From assembly GCA_017547975.1 (NCBI GenBank), contig JAFYNU010000429.1, positions 1-8,545 of the forward strand: 8,545 nt of DNA, given 5' to 3'. Each line of letters starts with the position of its first letter. Position 1 is the stretch's first letter. Position numbers and translations under genes: made by a program. Under the pieces are notes generated by a model. It worked only from the letters and a program-made list of their open reading frames with translations, was not told where the DNA came from and ran no database searches. Positions 1 to 7,334 of the stretch are shown piece by piece. This DNA is from Clostridia bacterium (GTDB lineage Bacteria > Bacillota > Clostridia > Oscillospirales > QAMX01).

Positions 1-428
1 ATGCTGTTTTTGAAATCCCGCTTGGAGGCGGCGATGGGCTTGCCGTCCAAGAAGGCGCCCTCCCCAGCGACGGCGGTGAAGCATTCGCCGGAGTAGGGGT
101 TGTAGACCACGCCGTATTCCACCCTGCCCCCGCGGTAAAGGGCCAGGGATACCGAGCTCATGTTGTAGCCGTAAACCAGGTTGGTGGTGCCGTCAATGGG
201 GTCCAGAATCCAGGTGGGATCGTGGAATTCGGCCTCCTCCTCCTCCGAAAAGAAGGCGATGTCGGGCCAGAGCTTGTGGAGCTCTTCCTTCAGGTAATTG
301 CTGATACCCAGATCCACCGCCGTCACAAAGTCGGCGTCCCCCTTGCTTCTGACGTCATGGTTCAGGGTGACGTTGTCCACGATGGACTTGGTGGAGCGGA
401 CCAGGGCTTCTATTTTCTTGTAATCCAT
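1..428 (-). CDS. Inositol monophosphatase family protein (3' end beyond window)
   Basis: This is a Mg2+-dependent phosphatase of the inositol monophosphatase superfamily (SuhB type), expected to be cytoplasmic and to remove phosphate from inositol phosphates or a similar sugar or nucleotide phosphate. The first 142 residues are visible. A Glu run (residues 62-65, FFSEEEE) matches the metal-binding GEE segment. It is followed by the family signature WILDPIDGTTN at residues 73-83, where D76 and D79 are the expected metal ligands. The later C-terminal Asp motif lies off the left edge. The ATG at 426-428 is preceded by GGAAGGAAG about 10 nt upstream. The gene starts 26 nt after the glycyl radical enzyme stop and is probably co-transcribed with it. 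The family call is firm. The true substrate is not shown: members also act on fructose-1,6-bisphosphate, histidinol phosphate or PAP. Confidence 0.93.
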   Translation of the reverse strand, partial: MDYKKIEALVRSTKSIVDNVTLNHDVRSKGDADFVTAVDLGISNYLKEELHKLWPDIAFFSEEEEAEFHDPTWILDPIDGTTNLVYGYNMSSVSLALYRGGRVEYGVVYNPYSGECFTAVAGEGAFLDGKPIAASKRDFKNS

Positions 429-454
429 ATCAATCAGTCTTCCTTCCGTGAAGA

Positions 455-2542
455 TTATACCGTGTGGGCGGTGCGAAGGAGCACCTCCTCCTGCATTTCG
501 GGGGAGAGCTTCACAAAGTAGTCGCTGTAGCCGCCCACCCGCACCACAAGATCCTTGTAGGCTTCGGGATTGGCTTTTGCGGCCCTGAGGGTGTCGGCGT
601 CCACAATGTTGATCTGCATTTCAAATCCACCCCGCTGGAGGTAGGTTTCCACGATCTGACGGATGGTGGAAAGGGAGCCGGGACCCAGGGCGGCCTTGGA
701 AAATTTCATGTTCACCGCCACCCCGCCGATGAGCTTGTGGTGGCTCCACTTGGTGCTGGAAAGCACCGATGCGGTGGGTCCCATCATTTCCCGTCCCTGG
801 CAGGGTCCGGAGCCGTCCCCAAGGGGGAAGCCCGCCGGGCGTCCGTCGGGAGTGGCACCGGTTTCGGTGCCGAATCGGGCGTGCATCACCCAGCAGAATA
901 CGCTGGGGATCAGGCGGCCGTTTTGGTGCATGGGGGTGTATTTTTCGCACTCGGCGATGATGTGGTCGGTGAAAAAGCCGAAGAAACGGTCCACGTCATC
1001 GTCGTCGTTTCCGTATTTGGGGATTTTGTGGAGAATACGCTGGCGAAGAAGCTCGTTCCCTTCAAAATTCGACTCCACCATGGCCCGCATTTCGGCCATG
1101 GTGTATTCTTTGGTTTCAAATACCAGCTCCCGCAGGGCGTACAGGGCATCCACCAGGTTTGCCATGCCCACAAAGCTTGGCATGATCCAGTTGTAGCGGG
1201 CACCCCCGGCTTCAATATCCAGCCCCAGGGCAAGACAGTCGTTGACGAAGGCCGAAAGCAGGGGATTCATGCTGTTTTGGCGGCGGACCTCCCGCAGGGC
1301 ATTTTCGCTTTCGAAATTCCGCTGGATACGGGTGTCCAGATTGGAAAGCACCGCCTCCACCAGGGCATCAAAGTCGGGATATTCCCGGCCCATTTCCTCC
1401 AAAAGGATGCTGGGCATATTGGTATAGGGGCTTGCCACCCACACGTTGCTTGCGGCGCAGGGGGTGATCTCCACACAGGTGGAGTGGATGTAATCGTGGG
1501 TCTCTTCTTCGGGAATGCCGTAGCTCAAAAGACCTTTGGTGATCACGTCATCGTTGAAAATGGCCGGGTGGCTCCGTCCGTGGGACAGAATCTCCACCGC
1601 CTGGTCGAGATAGCATTTGGGGGTGTCGCCTGTGACACAGAGCCCCACCGAGGGATACACCAGGCGAATGTCGTCGATAACCTGCATCAACATGCCGGTC
1701 AGGTCGTTTGCCACCACCCTGCCGGATTTGTCCCGGCCGCCCACCATGTAGCCGCTGGAAAGACCGTTGGGAACCCGAAGATTCATCTGGATGGACAAAA
1801 GGTCCAGAAGGAGCTGGGCTTCTTCTCTCGTAATTTTCCCCCCTGCCAGGTCGGCTTGGTAATAGGGGAGCAGGTAGCGGTCGGGGTGCCCCAGCTGGAA
1901 CTGCTGAATGTGGGGACGGAAGGGGTTCAGGGATACGCAGTAGGTCACAAAATGCACCGACTGCACCGCCTCATAAAAGCTTTCCGCCGGGAATTCGGGC
2001 ACCCTGCGGCAGGTTTGGGCCAGGCGGGTGAGCTCGGCCTTGCGCACCGGATCGGTTTCATCCTCCGCCTGCTTCTCCGCCAGGTCGGCGTAGTGCCCGG
2101 CGTGAACCAGAACCCCCTCCAGGCAAAGGCAGACGTGCTCGTAAAAGGCCAGCTTTTCCTCGGGACAGGTGGCCATGTAGCCGGCAATCTCATCCAAAAT
2201 GCCCCGGATCCCCTTGGAAAGGAGCTTTTCGTAGTCGATGGCCATGTGACTGTCCTGGCCGCCGCCGGCGTGACGGGCATGATCCAGGGTGATCTGGTGG
2301 ATGCGTTCTTCCCACTCGGCATTTTCGGCGGGGGACAGTTCCTCGGCGTACTGGCCTACAATCAGCTCGCCCGCATCAATGATGGGGGTAACGGTGGACA
2401 TGGCGTGGTAAAAGGCCTTGCCGTAGTGGCCCACACAGCCGTCGGCTTCCCCAAGATAGTGCTTATAAAAATGATAGTAAAAGGGGCGGTTTTCCCGGTT
2501 TTTGGTGAAGGTCTTTTCGCGAAGGTAAGCAATGCGATCCAT
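455..2542 (-). CDS. Glycyl radical enzyme of unassigned substrate (PFL-like family)
   Basis: This 695-residue protein is a glycyl radical enzyme, a strictly anaerobic class activated by a radical-SAM partner. The C-terminal Gly-radical domain (about residues 565-695) has TPDGRPAGFPLGDG near 564-577 and the radical loop RVGGYSDYF at 668-676, with G671 as the expected radical site. The PFL-like barrel carries the thiyl cysteine in STCVEITPC: C356 with E358. This Cys-x-Glu arrangement is typical of diol dehydratase, choline lyase and hydroxyproline dehydratase relatives, and differs from the Cys-Cys pair of pyruvate formate-lyase. Characterised members are usually about 780-900 residues, so this one is compact. 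The N terminus (ending near DAGELIVG, 57-63) looks complete, so the shortening must be internal. The ATG has ACGGAGG with a 7-nt spacer. It sits between aminopeptidase P and the phosphatase gene, with 26-nt gaps on both sides. No activating enzyme gene is visible. The family is certain. The substrate is not, and annotation as formate acetyltransferase would be wrong. Confidence 0.95.
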   Translation of the reverse strand: MDRIAYLREKTFTKNRENRPFYYHFYKHYLGEADGCVGHYGKAFYHAMSTVTPIIDAGELIVGQYAEELSPAENAEWEERIHQITLDHARHAGGGQDSHMAIDYEKLLSKGIRGILDEIAGYMATCPEEKLAFYEHVCLCLEGVLVHAGHYADLAEKQAEDETDPVRKAELTRLAQTCRRVPEFPAESFYEAVQSVHFVTYCVSLNPFRPHIQQFQLGHPDRYLLPYYQADLAGGKITREEAQLLLDLLSIQMNLRVPNGLSSGYMVGGRDKSGRVVANDLTGMLMQVIDDIRLVYPSVGLCVTGDTPKCYLDQAVEILSHGRSHPAIFNDDVITKGLLSYGIPEEETHDYIHSTCVEITPCAASNVWVASPYTNMPSILLEEMGREYPDFDALVEAVLSNLDTRIQRNFESENALREVRRQNSMNPLLSAFVNDCLALGLDIEAGGARYNWIMPSFVGMANLVDALYALRELVFETKEYTMAEMRAMVESNFEGNELLRQRILHKIPKYGNDDDDVDRFFGFFTDHIIAECEKYTPMHQNGRLIPSVFCWVMHARFGTETGATPDGRPAGFPLGDGSGPCQGREMMGPTASVLSSTKWSHHKLIGGVAVNMKFSKAALGPGSLSTIRQIVETYLQRGGFEMQINIVDADTLRAAKANPEAYKDLVVRVGGYSDYFVKLSPEMQEEVLLRTAHTV

Positions 2543-2568
2543 AAGGTGTCCTCCGTGGATGAAAGTGG

Positions 2569-4356
2569 TCAGATGGCCCGGGTGTAGTGGGCCAGGAATT
2601 CGGTTTCTTCGGGGGTCAGGCAGGGGGAGATGGTATCAAAAACCTGCTTGTGGAAGGCGTTGAGCCGGGCTTTGTCCACGGTGGTGAGCATATCCGGGTC
2701 GATGGCGTCCAAATCCAGGGGGACGTAGGTCAGGTTTTCAAAATACATGAACTGGCCGTAGGGGGTCTTTTCCCCCTTGCGGCAGAGAATTTCGTTTTCC
2801 AGGCGGATGCCGTAGGCACCGTCCTCGTAATAGCCCGGTTCGTCGCTGGTGATCATGCCTTCCTCCAGCACAGAGCCCTCGTTGCGGCCCGGGGACTGCT
2901 TCCAGCGGAAGCCGTTGGGACCCTCATGAACGCTCAGGAGGTTGCCCACCCCGTGACCGGTGCCGTGTTTGAAGTCGATGCCCTCATCCCAGAAGGGACC
3001 CCGGGCCAGAATGTCCAGGTTGAAGCCGGTACAGCCGTAAAGGAATTTGGCGGCGGCCAGGTTCAGGTTGGAGCGGAGCACAATGGTGAAGTTGTGGCGC
3101 ATTTCCTCGCTGATGGGACCCAGGGCGAAGGTGCGGGTGATATCGGTGGAGCCCTCGTTGTAGTGCCCGCCGGAATCCACCAGCAGGAAGCCCTCGGGGG
3201 CGAGGGTCAGGTTGGTTTCGGGGGTGGCACCGTAGTGCATGATGGCACCGTGGGGGCCATAGCCGCATATCGTACCGAAGGAAGGCTGCAGGAAGCCCTC
3301 CTGCTCTTTCCGGAGGGAAAGGAGCTTTTCGGCGGCGGAGATTTCGGTGATTTCCATCTTTCCAATGTTGGTTTTCAGCCAGTACATGAATTTGGTTACC
3401 GCAATGGCGTCCTTTTTGTGGGCGATGCGGGCGTTTTCCTGCTCCACCGGGTTTTTGGTGGCCTTCATGATCTCGCTGGGGTTGGGAGCATCCAGAATGG
3501 TACCCTCTGAAACCGCTTCGGAAAGCCGCAGGTTGGCCTTGTTGCCATTGAGAAGGACGGTCTTTCCCACGGAAGCTTCCTTGGCGTAAGCGTAAACGTC
3601 ATCGTAGGGCAGGGGGGTGACCCCGATTTCGGCAAGATAGGCCGAAAGCTCTTCGGTAAGCAAGTCGGGGTTCAGGAACCATTTGCAGGAGGTGCGGTCG
3701 AGAGCCAGGTAGGAAAGTACCACCGGCACACTCTTCACGTCGCCCCCCCGCAGATTCAGGAGCCAGGCAATGTCATCCAGGGAGGTCAGAAGGTGCAGGT
3801 CGGCCCCTTTTTCCACCATGACAGCCCGGACGTCGGCAATTTTGTCGATGGCCGATTTCCCCGTAAGGGAGAGGGGCAGGATGCGAACCGGCTTTGCCGA
3901 CATGGCAGGACGGTCGGGCCAGATCAGATCCACCAGATCCTCGTGAATGTGCAGGTCACAGCCGGTGACCCCGCAAAGCTCCTTCAGGGTCTTCCCAAAG
4001 GTATAGCTCACCACCCGCCCGTCGAAGCCAAGCTTGCCCCCGGCGGTGAGGGTGTTTTTCAAAAATTCATTCAGGGTGGGAACCCCTTCTTCCCCCATCT
4101 TGTAAAGGGTTACGGTGGAACCCTCCAGCTGACGCTCGGCCTGCAGGAAATAGCGGGCGTCGGTCCAAAGCCCCGCATGGTTGGGGGTGACCACCAGGGT
4201 ACCGGCGGAGCCGGTGAAGCCGGTCATGTAAACACGGGCCTTGAAATAATCCCCCACGTATTCCGATTCGTGGAAGTCGGCGGTGGGGACGATGTAGCAG
4301 GTAATACCCCGCTTGGCCATTTCGGCCCGCAGGGCGGCAAGACGGTTGGAAATCAT
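2569..4356 (-). CDS. Xaa-Pro aminopeptidase (aminopeptidase P, peptidase family M24B)
   Basis: This 595-residue cytoplasmic metalloprotease should remove the N-terminal residue from peptides whose second residue is proline. Its layout matches the long, three-domain aminopeptidase P type (human XPNPEP1 is 623 residues): a creatinase N-terminal domain (about 1-150), a second creatinase-like domain (about 155-300), the pita-bread catalytic domain (about 310-525) and a C-terminal M24_C tail (about 530-595). All five metal ligands are present: D394 (LLVDSGG), D405 (STDITRTF), H468 (GTGHGVG), E506 (TSDEPGYY) and E520 (GIRLENE). The catalytic histidines H374 and H477 are also there. The spacings match the human enzyme except for four extra residues between H468 and E506. 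The open frame extends far upstream, but the ATG at 4354-4356 is chosen because AAGGAG lies 10 nt before it and a promoter lies just upstream. It is first in the leftward operon, 26 nt before the glycyl radical enzyme gene. Confidence 0.96.
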   Translation of the reverse strand: MISNRLAALRAEMAKRGITCYIVPTADFHESEYVGDYFKARVYMTGFTGSAGTLVVTPNHAGLWTDARYFLQAERQLEGSTVTLYKMGEEGVPTLNEFLKNTLTAGGKLGFDGRVVSYTFGKTLKELCGVTGCDLHIHEDLVDLIWPDRPAMSAKPVRILPLSLTGKSAIDKIADVRAVMVEKGADLHLLTSLDDIAWLLNLRGGDVKSVPVVLSYLALDRTSCKWFLNPDLLTEELSAYLAEIGVTPLPYDDVYAYAKEASVGKTVLLNGNKANLRLSEAVSEGTILDAPNPSEIMKATKNPVEQENARIAHKKDAIAVTKFMYWLKTNIGKMEITEISAAEKLLSLRKEQEGFLQPSFGTICGYGPHGAIMHYGATPETNLTLAPEGFLLVDSGGHYNEGSTDITRTFALGPISEEMRHNFTIVLRSNLNLAAAKFLYGCTGFNLDILARGPFWDEGIDFKHGTGHGVGNLLSVHEGPNGFRWKQSPGRNEGSVLEEGMITSDEPGYYEDGAYGIRLENEILCRKGEKTPYGQFMYFENLTYVPLDLDAIDPDMLTTVDKARLNAFHKQVFDTISPCLTPEETEFLAHYTRAI

Positions 4357-4402
4357 AGGGCAAAAACTCCTTGAGGAAGATGAATTCAGTTTATTTGTAT
4401 CC

Positions 4403-4431
4403 AGTATATCACATTCGGAGGGAAAAGTCGA
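4403..4431 (-). promoter_or_regulatory. Predicted sigma-A-type promoter of the leftward operon
   Basis: On the minus strand a -35-like TCGACT (4431-4426) is followed after 17 nt by TATACT (4408-4403), with an upstream TG forming an extended -10 (TGATATACT). The expected start near 4396 gives a leader of about 40 nt before the aminopeptidase P ATG. The -10 is one mismatch from consensus; the -35 matches 4 of 6. Confidence 0.72.
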
Positions 4432-4452
4432 TAGAAAGCCGAAAAAACTCTC

Positions 4453-4470
4453 TTGCACCCCGGGGTGGAA
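4453..4470. promoter_or_regulatory. Imperfect palindrome, possible operator
   Basis: TTGCACCCCGGGGTGGAA contains a perfect 12-bp palindrome, CACCCCGGGGTG (4456-4467), and pairs further at its two outer positions on each side after one mismatched position. It covers the -35 box and most of the spacer of the rightward promoter, a usual place for a repressor to bind. In GC-rich DNA a short palindrome of this kind can also arise by chance. No regulator gene is in the window. Confidence 0.4.
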
Positions 4471-4481
4471 TTTGGTATAAT
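4453..4481 (+). promoter_or_regulatory. Predicted sigma-A-type promoter of the rightward operon
   Basis: TATAAT at 4476-4481 is a perfect -10 box and is preceded by TGG, giving an extended -10. A weak -35, TTGCAC (4453-4458), lies exactly 17 nt upstream. Transcription should start near 4488, leaving about 28 nt of leader before the GNAT start codon. The -35 boxes of this promoter and the leftward one are only 21 bp apart, so the two are back to back. Confidence 0.82.
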
Positions 4482-4500
4482 CGGGGCAAGACGAAACGTG

Positions 4501-4507
4501 AAAGGAA
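4501..4507 (+). promoter_or_regulatory. Ribosome binding site that fixes the GNAT start
   Basis: AAAGGAA lies 8 nt before the ATG at 4516. It supports that start over an upstream in-frame TTG at 4453, which falls inside the promoter and would not be transcribed. Confidence 0.75.
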
Positions 4508-4515
4508 TCTGTCCC

Positions 4516-5427
4516 ATGCCCCTGACCGACCAACTGATCGAACTCTTCCGTACCTGCTTCCCCACCGCCGTACGAAATCCCGAAACCGCCCGGAAAATCC
4601 TTTCCGACCCGGAAAATAAGGTGCTTGCCCACCATGCGGGGGACAAGCTCATGGCCGCCCTGGTGCTGAATGGAAACGCGGTCTATCTTTTGGCGGTCCT
4701 GCCGGAATACCGGAAGCAGGGCTTCGGTTCGGCACTGCTTTCCGAAGCCGAAGCCATCTGCAAGGCGGCGGGATATGATGCCGTCGTCATTGGCGCCGGG
4801 AAGGAATACCTGACCCCCGGGGTGCCCACCAGCGAAAAGGAATTTGAGGAAACCCTGAAGCCCCATCGCATCGACCCGGGCGTCACCACCGAAGGGGCAG
4901 ACTTTTTCAAAAAGCGGGGCTACGTCCACGCCTGGGGGGATTGCAACTGCTTCGATATGCGCTTCCCCCTGGAGGAAATGCCGGAGGATATGCCGGGTGT
5001 GGGGGACATGGTGGATGGGATCACCTACCGCTGGGCCGTCCTGGACGACCTTCCGGGGATCACCGCCTGCACCGAGGATGCGGAGCCTCCCTTCACCAAA
5101 TATTACCAAACCCCCGCCCTCTACACCGGGGAGGGGGACCAGCGGGTACTGGTGGCGGTAGAAAATGGGAAAATCATCGGCAACCTGATGGTCTCCTTCG
5201 AAAACGAGGGGGCCGGACGGGGGAGTGTGGGCTGTACCGCCGTGATCCACGCCGCCCGGGGCCGTCACGTGGGGGTCAACATGACCCGCATCGGCACCCG
5301 CGCCCTGAAGGAGGCGGGCCTCAAGGAGGGCTTTTTGGGCTACACCTATTCCGGCCTGGACCGGATGTACGGCTACGCCGGGTACAAAATCTGCGTCTAT
5401 TACATGATGGCGAAAAAGCCGTTATAA
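4516..5427 (+). CDS. Tandem GNAT-family N-acetyltransferase
   Basis: This 303-residue cytoplasmic protein contains two GNAT-like halves, which transfer an acetyl group from acetyl-CoA to an amine. In the N-terminal half (about 20-150), VYLLAVLPEYRKQGFGSAL holds a clear acetyl-CoA motif A, with RKQGFG at 66-71. The C-terminal half (about 168-303) has the fold pattern, with GKIIGNLM at 218-225 and a helix near 255-267, but its pyrophosphate loop reads ARGRHVG (247-253) and is off consensus. The latter half may bind CoA poorly or serve substrate binding. The segment YLTPGVPTSE (98-107) separates the strands of the first domain. The ATG is set by the ribosome binding site and promoter just upstream. 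It leads the rightward operon, 15 nt before the beta-helix gene. The substrate cannot be told; small molecules, peptides and antibiotics are all possible for this fold. Confidence 0.87.
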   Translation: MPLTDQLIELFRTCFPTAVRNPETARKILSDPENKVLAHHAGDKLMAALVLNGNAVYLLAVLPEYRKQGFGSALLSEAEAICKAAGYDAVVIGAGKEYLTPGVPTSEKEFEETLKPHRIDPGVTTEGADFFKKRGYVHAWGDCNCFDMRFPLEEMPEDMPGVGDMVDGITYRWAVLDDLPGITACTEDAEPPFTKYYQTPALYTGEGDQRVLVAVENGKIIGNLMVSFENEGAGRGSVGCTAVIHAARGRHVGVNMTRIGTRALKEAGLKEGFLGYTYSGLDRMYGYAGYKICVYYMMAKKPL

Positions 5428-5442
5428 AAGGAGGAAACAAAT

Positions 5443-6771
5443 ATGTTCCGGACTCATGCTCCCCGTGCCCTTGGGGAAATGCAGGATTATGTAGTGACTT
5501 ACGAATACGCCGGGGAGCAGGGGAAGCTCTTCACCGCTCCCGCCACGGTTGCCATGCGTTACAGCGACCTCTGCGAAGCACGTACCGAAATGAGCTTTGC
5601 TTCCTTTGATTGCGATTTCGCATCCCCCGTAACCCTTCGCATCAAACCAACCTATCCCGCTTCCACCGTGGACGTGCGGCCCCACCGTCGGGACGTAGAC
5701 TATACCTTCGACGGGGAGGAGCTGGTGATCACCATGGCGGAGCCCCTGAAGCTTTCGGTGGAATTTGATGGGGATATGTATCATAACCTGTTCCTGTTTG
5801 GCGGAACACCCATGGAAGCTCCTATGGGTGACAAGGTGCGTGTCTTTGGTCCCGGCGGCCACCACGTGGGGGAAATCGTGCTTTCGGATGGGGAGACCCT
5901 TTATCTGGACGGTGACGCCGTGGTATTCGGTCGCGTCGTGGCCAAGGGGGACAATATTACGATCACCGGCAGGGGGATCCTGACCGGGGTGGAGTATAAT
6001 CACGATTATGACTTCCCCCGCCATCAGCTTTGTCGGGTGGTGGATGGAAACCACGTCAAGATCGAAGGAATCACCATGCTGGATGCCCCTGCCTGGACCC
6101 TGGCGACCTATGATACCAAGGACCTTGAAATTCTGGACGTGCGCCAGATCTGCCATAACGGCAACAGCGATGGGTTGGATATTTGCGGTTGCGAGGACGT
6201 GTTGATCGACGATTGCTTCCTTCGCAATTGGGACGATAATATTTCCCTGAAAGCCTTCGGCAAGCTGGATAACCGCAACATCGTCTGCCGCAATACCGTC
6301 ATGTGGACCGATCGTGCCCACAATATGCTGGTGGGGCCCGAATCCCGGGGCGGAGACCACGTATTTGAGGGTATTCTGTTTGAAAATATCGACGTATTGG
6401 AGCATCGGGAGCTGAGCCCCGATTTCATGGGGGTTATGGCCATTTTCTGTGCCGATAACGCCATTTTACGAAATATTACCTGGCGTGGGATCCATATTGA
6501 GCGCATGACCTATGGCCGAGTGTTTGATTTCCGCTATGTGACCCTGTTTGCCGAAAGCATTGGCCGGGAAACCACAGATATCACCATGGAGGATATTTCT
6601 CTGGAAGCCCCCATTGTCCACCGGAGCCGTATTTTGGGGCTGGACGAAAAGCACATGATGAGAAATATCACCATCCGCAATTTCACCCAGTTTGGCCGTC
6701 CCCTTACCGCCGACGACCCCACCGTGGAAATCAACGAATTCACCGAAAATATTGTGTTTACGGAGGAGTAA
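5443..6771 (+). CDS. Right-handed beta-helix glycoside hydrolase-like protein (GH28/polygalacturonase-related)
   Basis: This 442-residue protein has an N-terminal beta-rich region (about 1-150) and then regularly spaced turns typical of a right-handed parallel beta-helix (about 150-440), with rungs such as NITITGRGILTG (171-182), VKIEGITM (205-212) and VLIDDCFL (253-260). NSDGLDI (241-247) and NWDDNISLK (262-270) correspond to the NTDG and DD catalytic segments of polygalacturonases, giving D243, D264 and D265 as candidate acids. The usual GHG is replaced by RAHNM around H293, and no clear RIK motif is seen, so activity on a pectin-type backbone is inferred, not shown; a GH49-like or other specificity is possible. 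There is no signal peptide, which points to imported oligosaccharides as substrate. The ATG has AAAGGAGG with an 8-nt spacer. Its DNA is visibly poorer in G+C than that of the GNAT gene before it. Confidence 0.8.
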   Translation: MFRTHAPRALGEMQDYVVTYEYAGEQGKLFTAPATVAMRYSDLCEARTEMSFASFDCDFASPVTLRIKPTYPASTVDVRPHRRDVDYTFDGEELVITMAEPLKLSVEFDGDMYHNLFLFGGTPMEAPMGDKVRVFGPGGHHVGEIVLSDGETLYLDGDAVVFGRVVAKGDNITITGRGILTGVEYNHDYDFPRHQLCRVVDGNHVKIEGITMLDAPAWTLATYDTKDLEILDVRQICHNGNSDGLDICGCEDVLIDDCFLRNWDDNISLKAFGKLDNRNIVCRNTVMWTDRAHNMLVGPESRGGDHVFEGILFENIDVLEHRELSPDFMGVMAIFCADNAILRNITWRGIHIERMTYGRVFDFRYVTLFAESIGRETTDITMEDISLEAPIVHRSRILGLDEKHMMRNITIRNFTQFGRPLTADDPTVEINEFTENIVFTEE

Positions 6772-6775
6772 AAGT

Positions 6776-7195
6776 ATGACAGCCAGAGAACGGGCAAACG
6801 AGCTTGCGGCGGCGGGGAACAACTGCTGCCAAAGTGTACTTTTGGCCTTTGCGGAGGAATTGAAGCTGCCCTACGAGGATGCCCGCCGGCTAGCGGCGGC
6901 CTTCGGCTGCGGGGTGTGCTGTGGCAACGTCTGCGGTGCCATCACCGGCAGCGCCATGGCCCTGGGCTACAAGTTTGAAGGGGACCCGGACAAGGCCTGG
7001 GATGCCCTGGACGTGGTGATGAAGGGCTTTTTGGAACGCCATGGAACCCTACTTTGCAAGGACATCCTGGGCTACAACATTGCCGAAGGGGACAATTATC
7101 AGAGAGCCCTGGACAACCAGGATTTCCTTTACAAGTGCCGTCCCGCCATCCTGGATGCGGCGGAGCTTCTTGACCAGGTTATGAAATCCCTTTGA
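6776..7195 (+). CDS. C_GCAxxG_C_C family protein (small Cys-rich, probably redox)
   Basis: This 139-residue cytoplasmic protein belongs to the C_GCAxxG_C_C family (PF09719 type), named for its conserved cysteine pattern. The cysteines here are C17-C18 in NNCCQS, C45 and C48-C49 in FGCGVCCG, C53 in NVCGAITG, and late C94 (LLCKDILGY) and C121. Such a set suggests binding of a metal or cofactor, or thiol redox work, but the family has no firmly established reaction. The open frame begins earlier, at 6692, but the ATG at 6776 is preferred: it is 4 nt after the stop of the beta-helix gene, and its GGAGG (6762-6766) is embedded in that gene's last codons. This arrangement suggests translational coupling. 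It is the last gene before a hairpin terminator. The family call is firm; the function is unknown. Confidence 0.9.
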   Translation: MTARERANELAAAGNNCCQSVLLAFAEELKLPYEDARRLAAAFGCGVCCGNVCGAITGSAMALGYKFEGDPDKAWDALDVVMKGFLERHGTLLCKDILGYNIAEGDNYQRALDNQDFLYKCRPAILDAAELLDQVMKSL

Positions 7196-7253
7196 GATTC
7201 ATAAAAATCTTCCGGGGAGTATTGACTTGGGAAATAGTGAATAACGATGGAAT

Positions 7254-7271
7254 GCCGCCCGAAAGGGCGGC
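7254..7271 (+). terminator. Hairpin terminator of the rightward operon
   Basis: A perfect 7-bp GC-rich stem (GCCGCCC/GGGCGGC) closes a GAAA tetraloop and is followed by TTCATTTTA. The T tract is interrupted, so it may be moderate in strength. It lies 58 nt past the stop codon of the C_GCAxxG_C_C gene. Confidence 0.75.
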
Positions 7272-7334
7272 TTCATTTTATGATGGGGAGAAAGCGTAGG
7301 ACGGGAGTATCTCCGCCGCTAAAAGCCAAGCCTT

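Noticed and set aside
464..2587. A 707-codon open frame on the plus strand, opposite the glycyl radical enzyme
   Set aside because: It lies almost entirely opposite a gene with clear catalytic motifs, its protein has no recognisable domain, and long antisense frames are expected here because the true gene avoids the codons that read as stops on the other strand.
2587..3510. A 307-codon plus-strand frame opposite aminopeptidase P
   Set aside because: It is a shadow of the metalloprotease gene, whose metal ligands are all on the minus strand.
4453..4515. TTG start giving the GNAT protein 21 extra residues
   Set aside because: The TTG is part of the -35 box, upstream of the expected transcript start.
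4357..5268. Upstream extension of the aminopeptidase P frame by about 300 codons
   Set aside because: It would run through the divergent promoters and antisense to the GNAT gene. The ATG at 4356 has its own ribosome binding site and matches the family's usual N terminus.
5422..6405. A 327-codon open frame on the minus strand, opposite the beta-helix gene
   Set aside because: It has no ribosome binding site or family likeness, while the plus-strand gene has beta-helix rungs and a strong ribosome binding site.
7222..7250. TTGACT as a promoter -35 box after the C_GCAxxG gene
   Set aside because: No TATAAT-like box lies 16-18 nt downstream, and the terminator hairpin follows at once.
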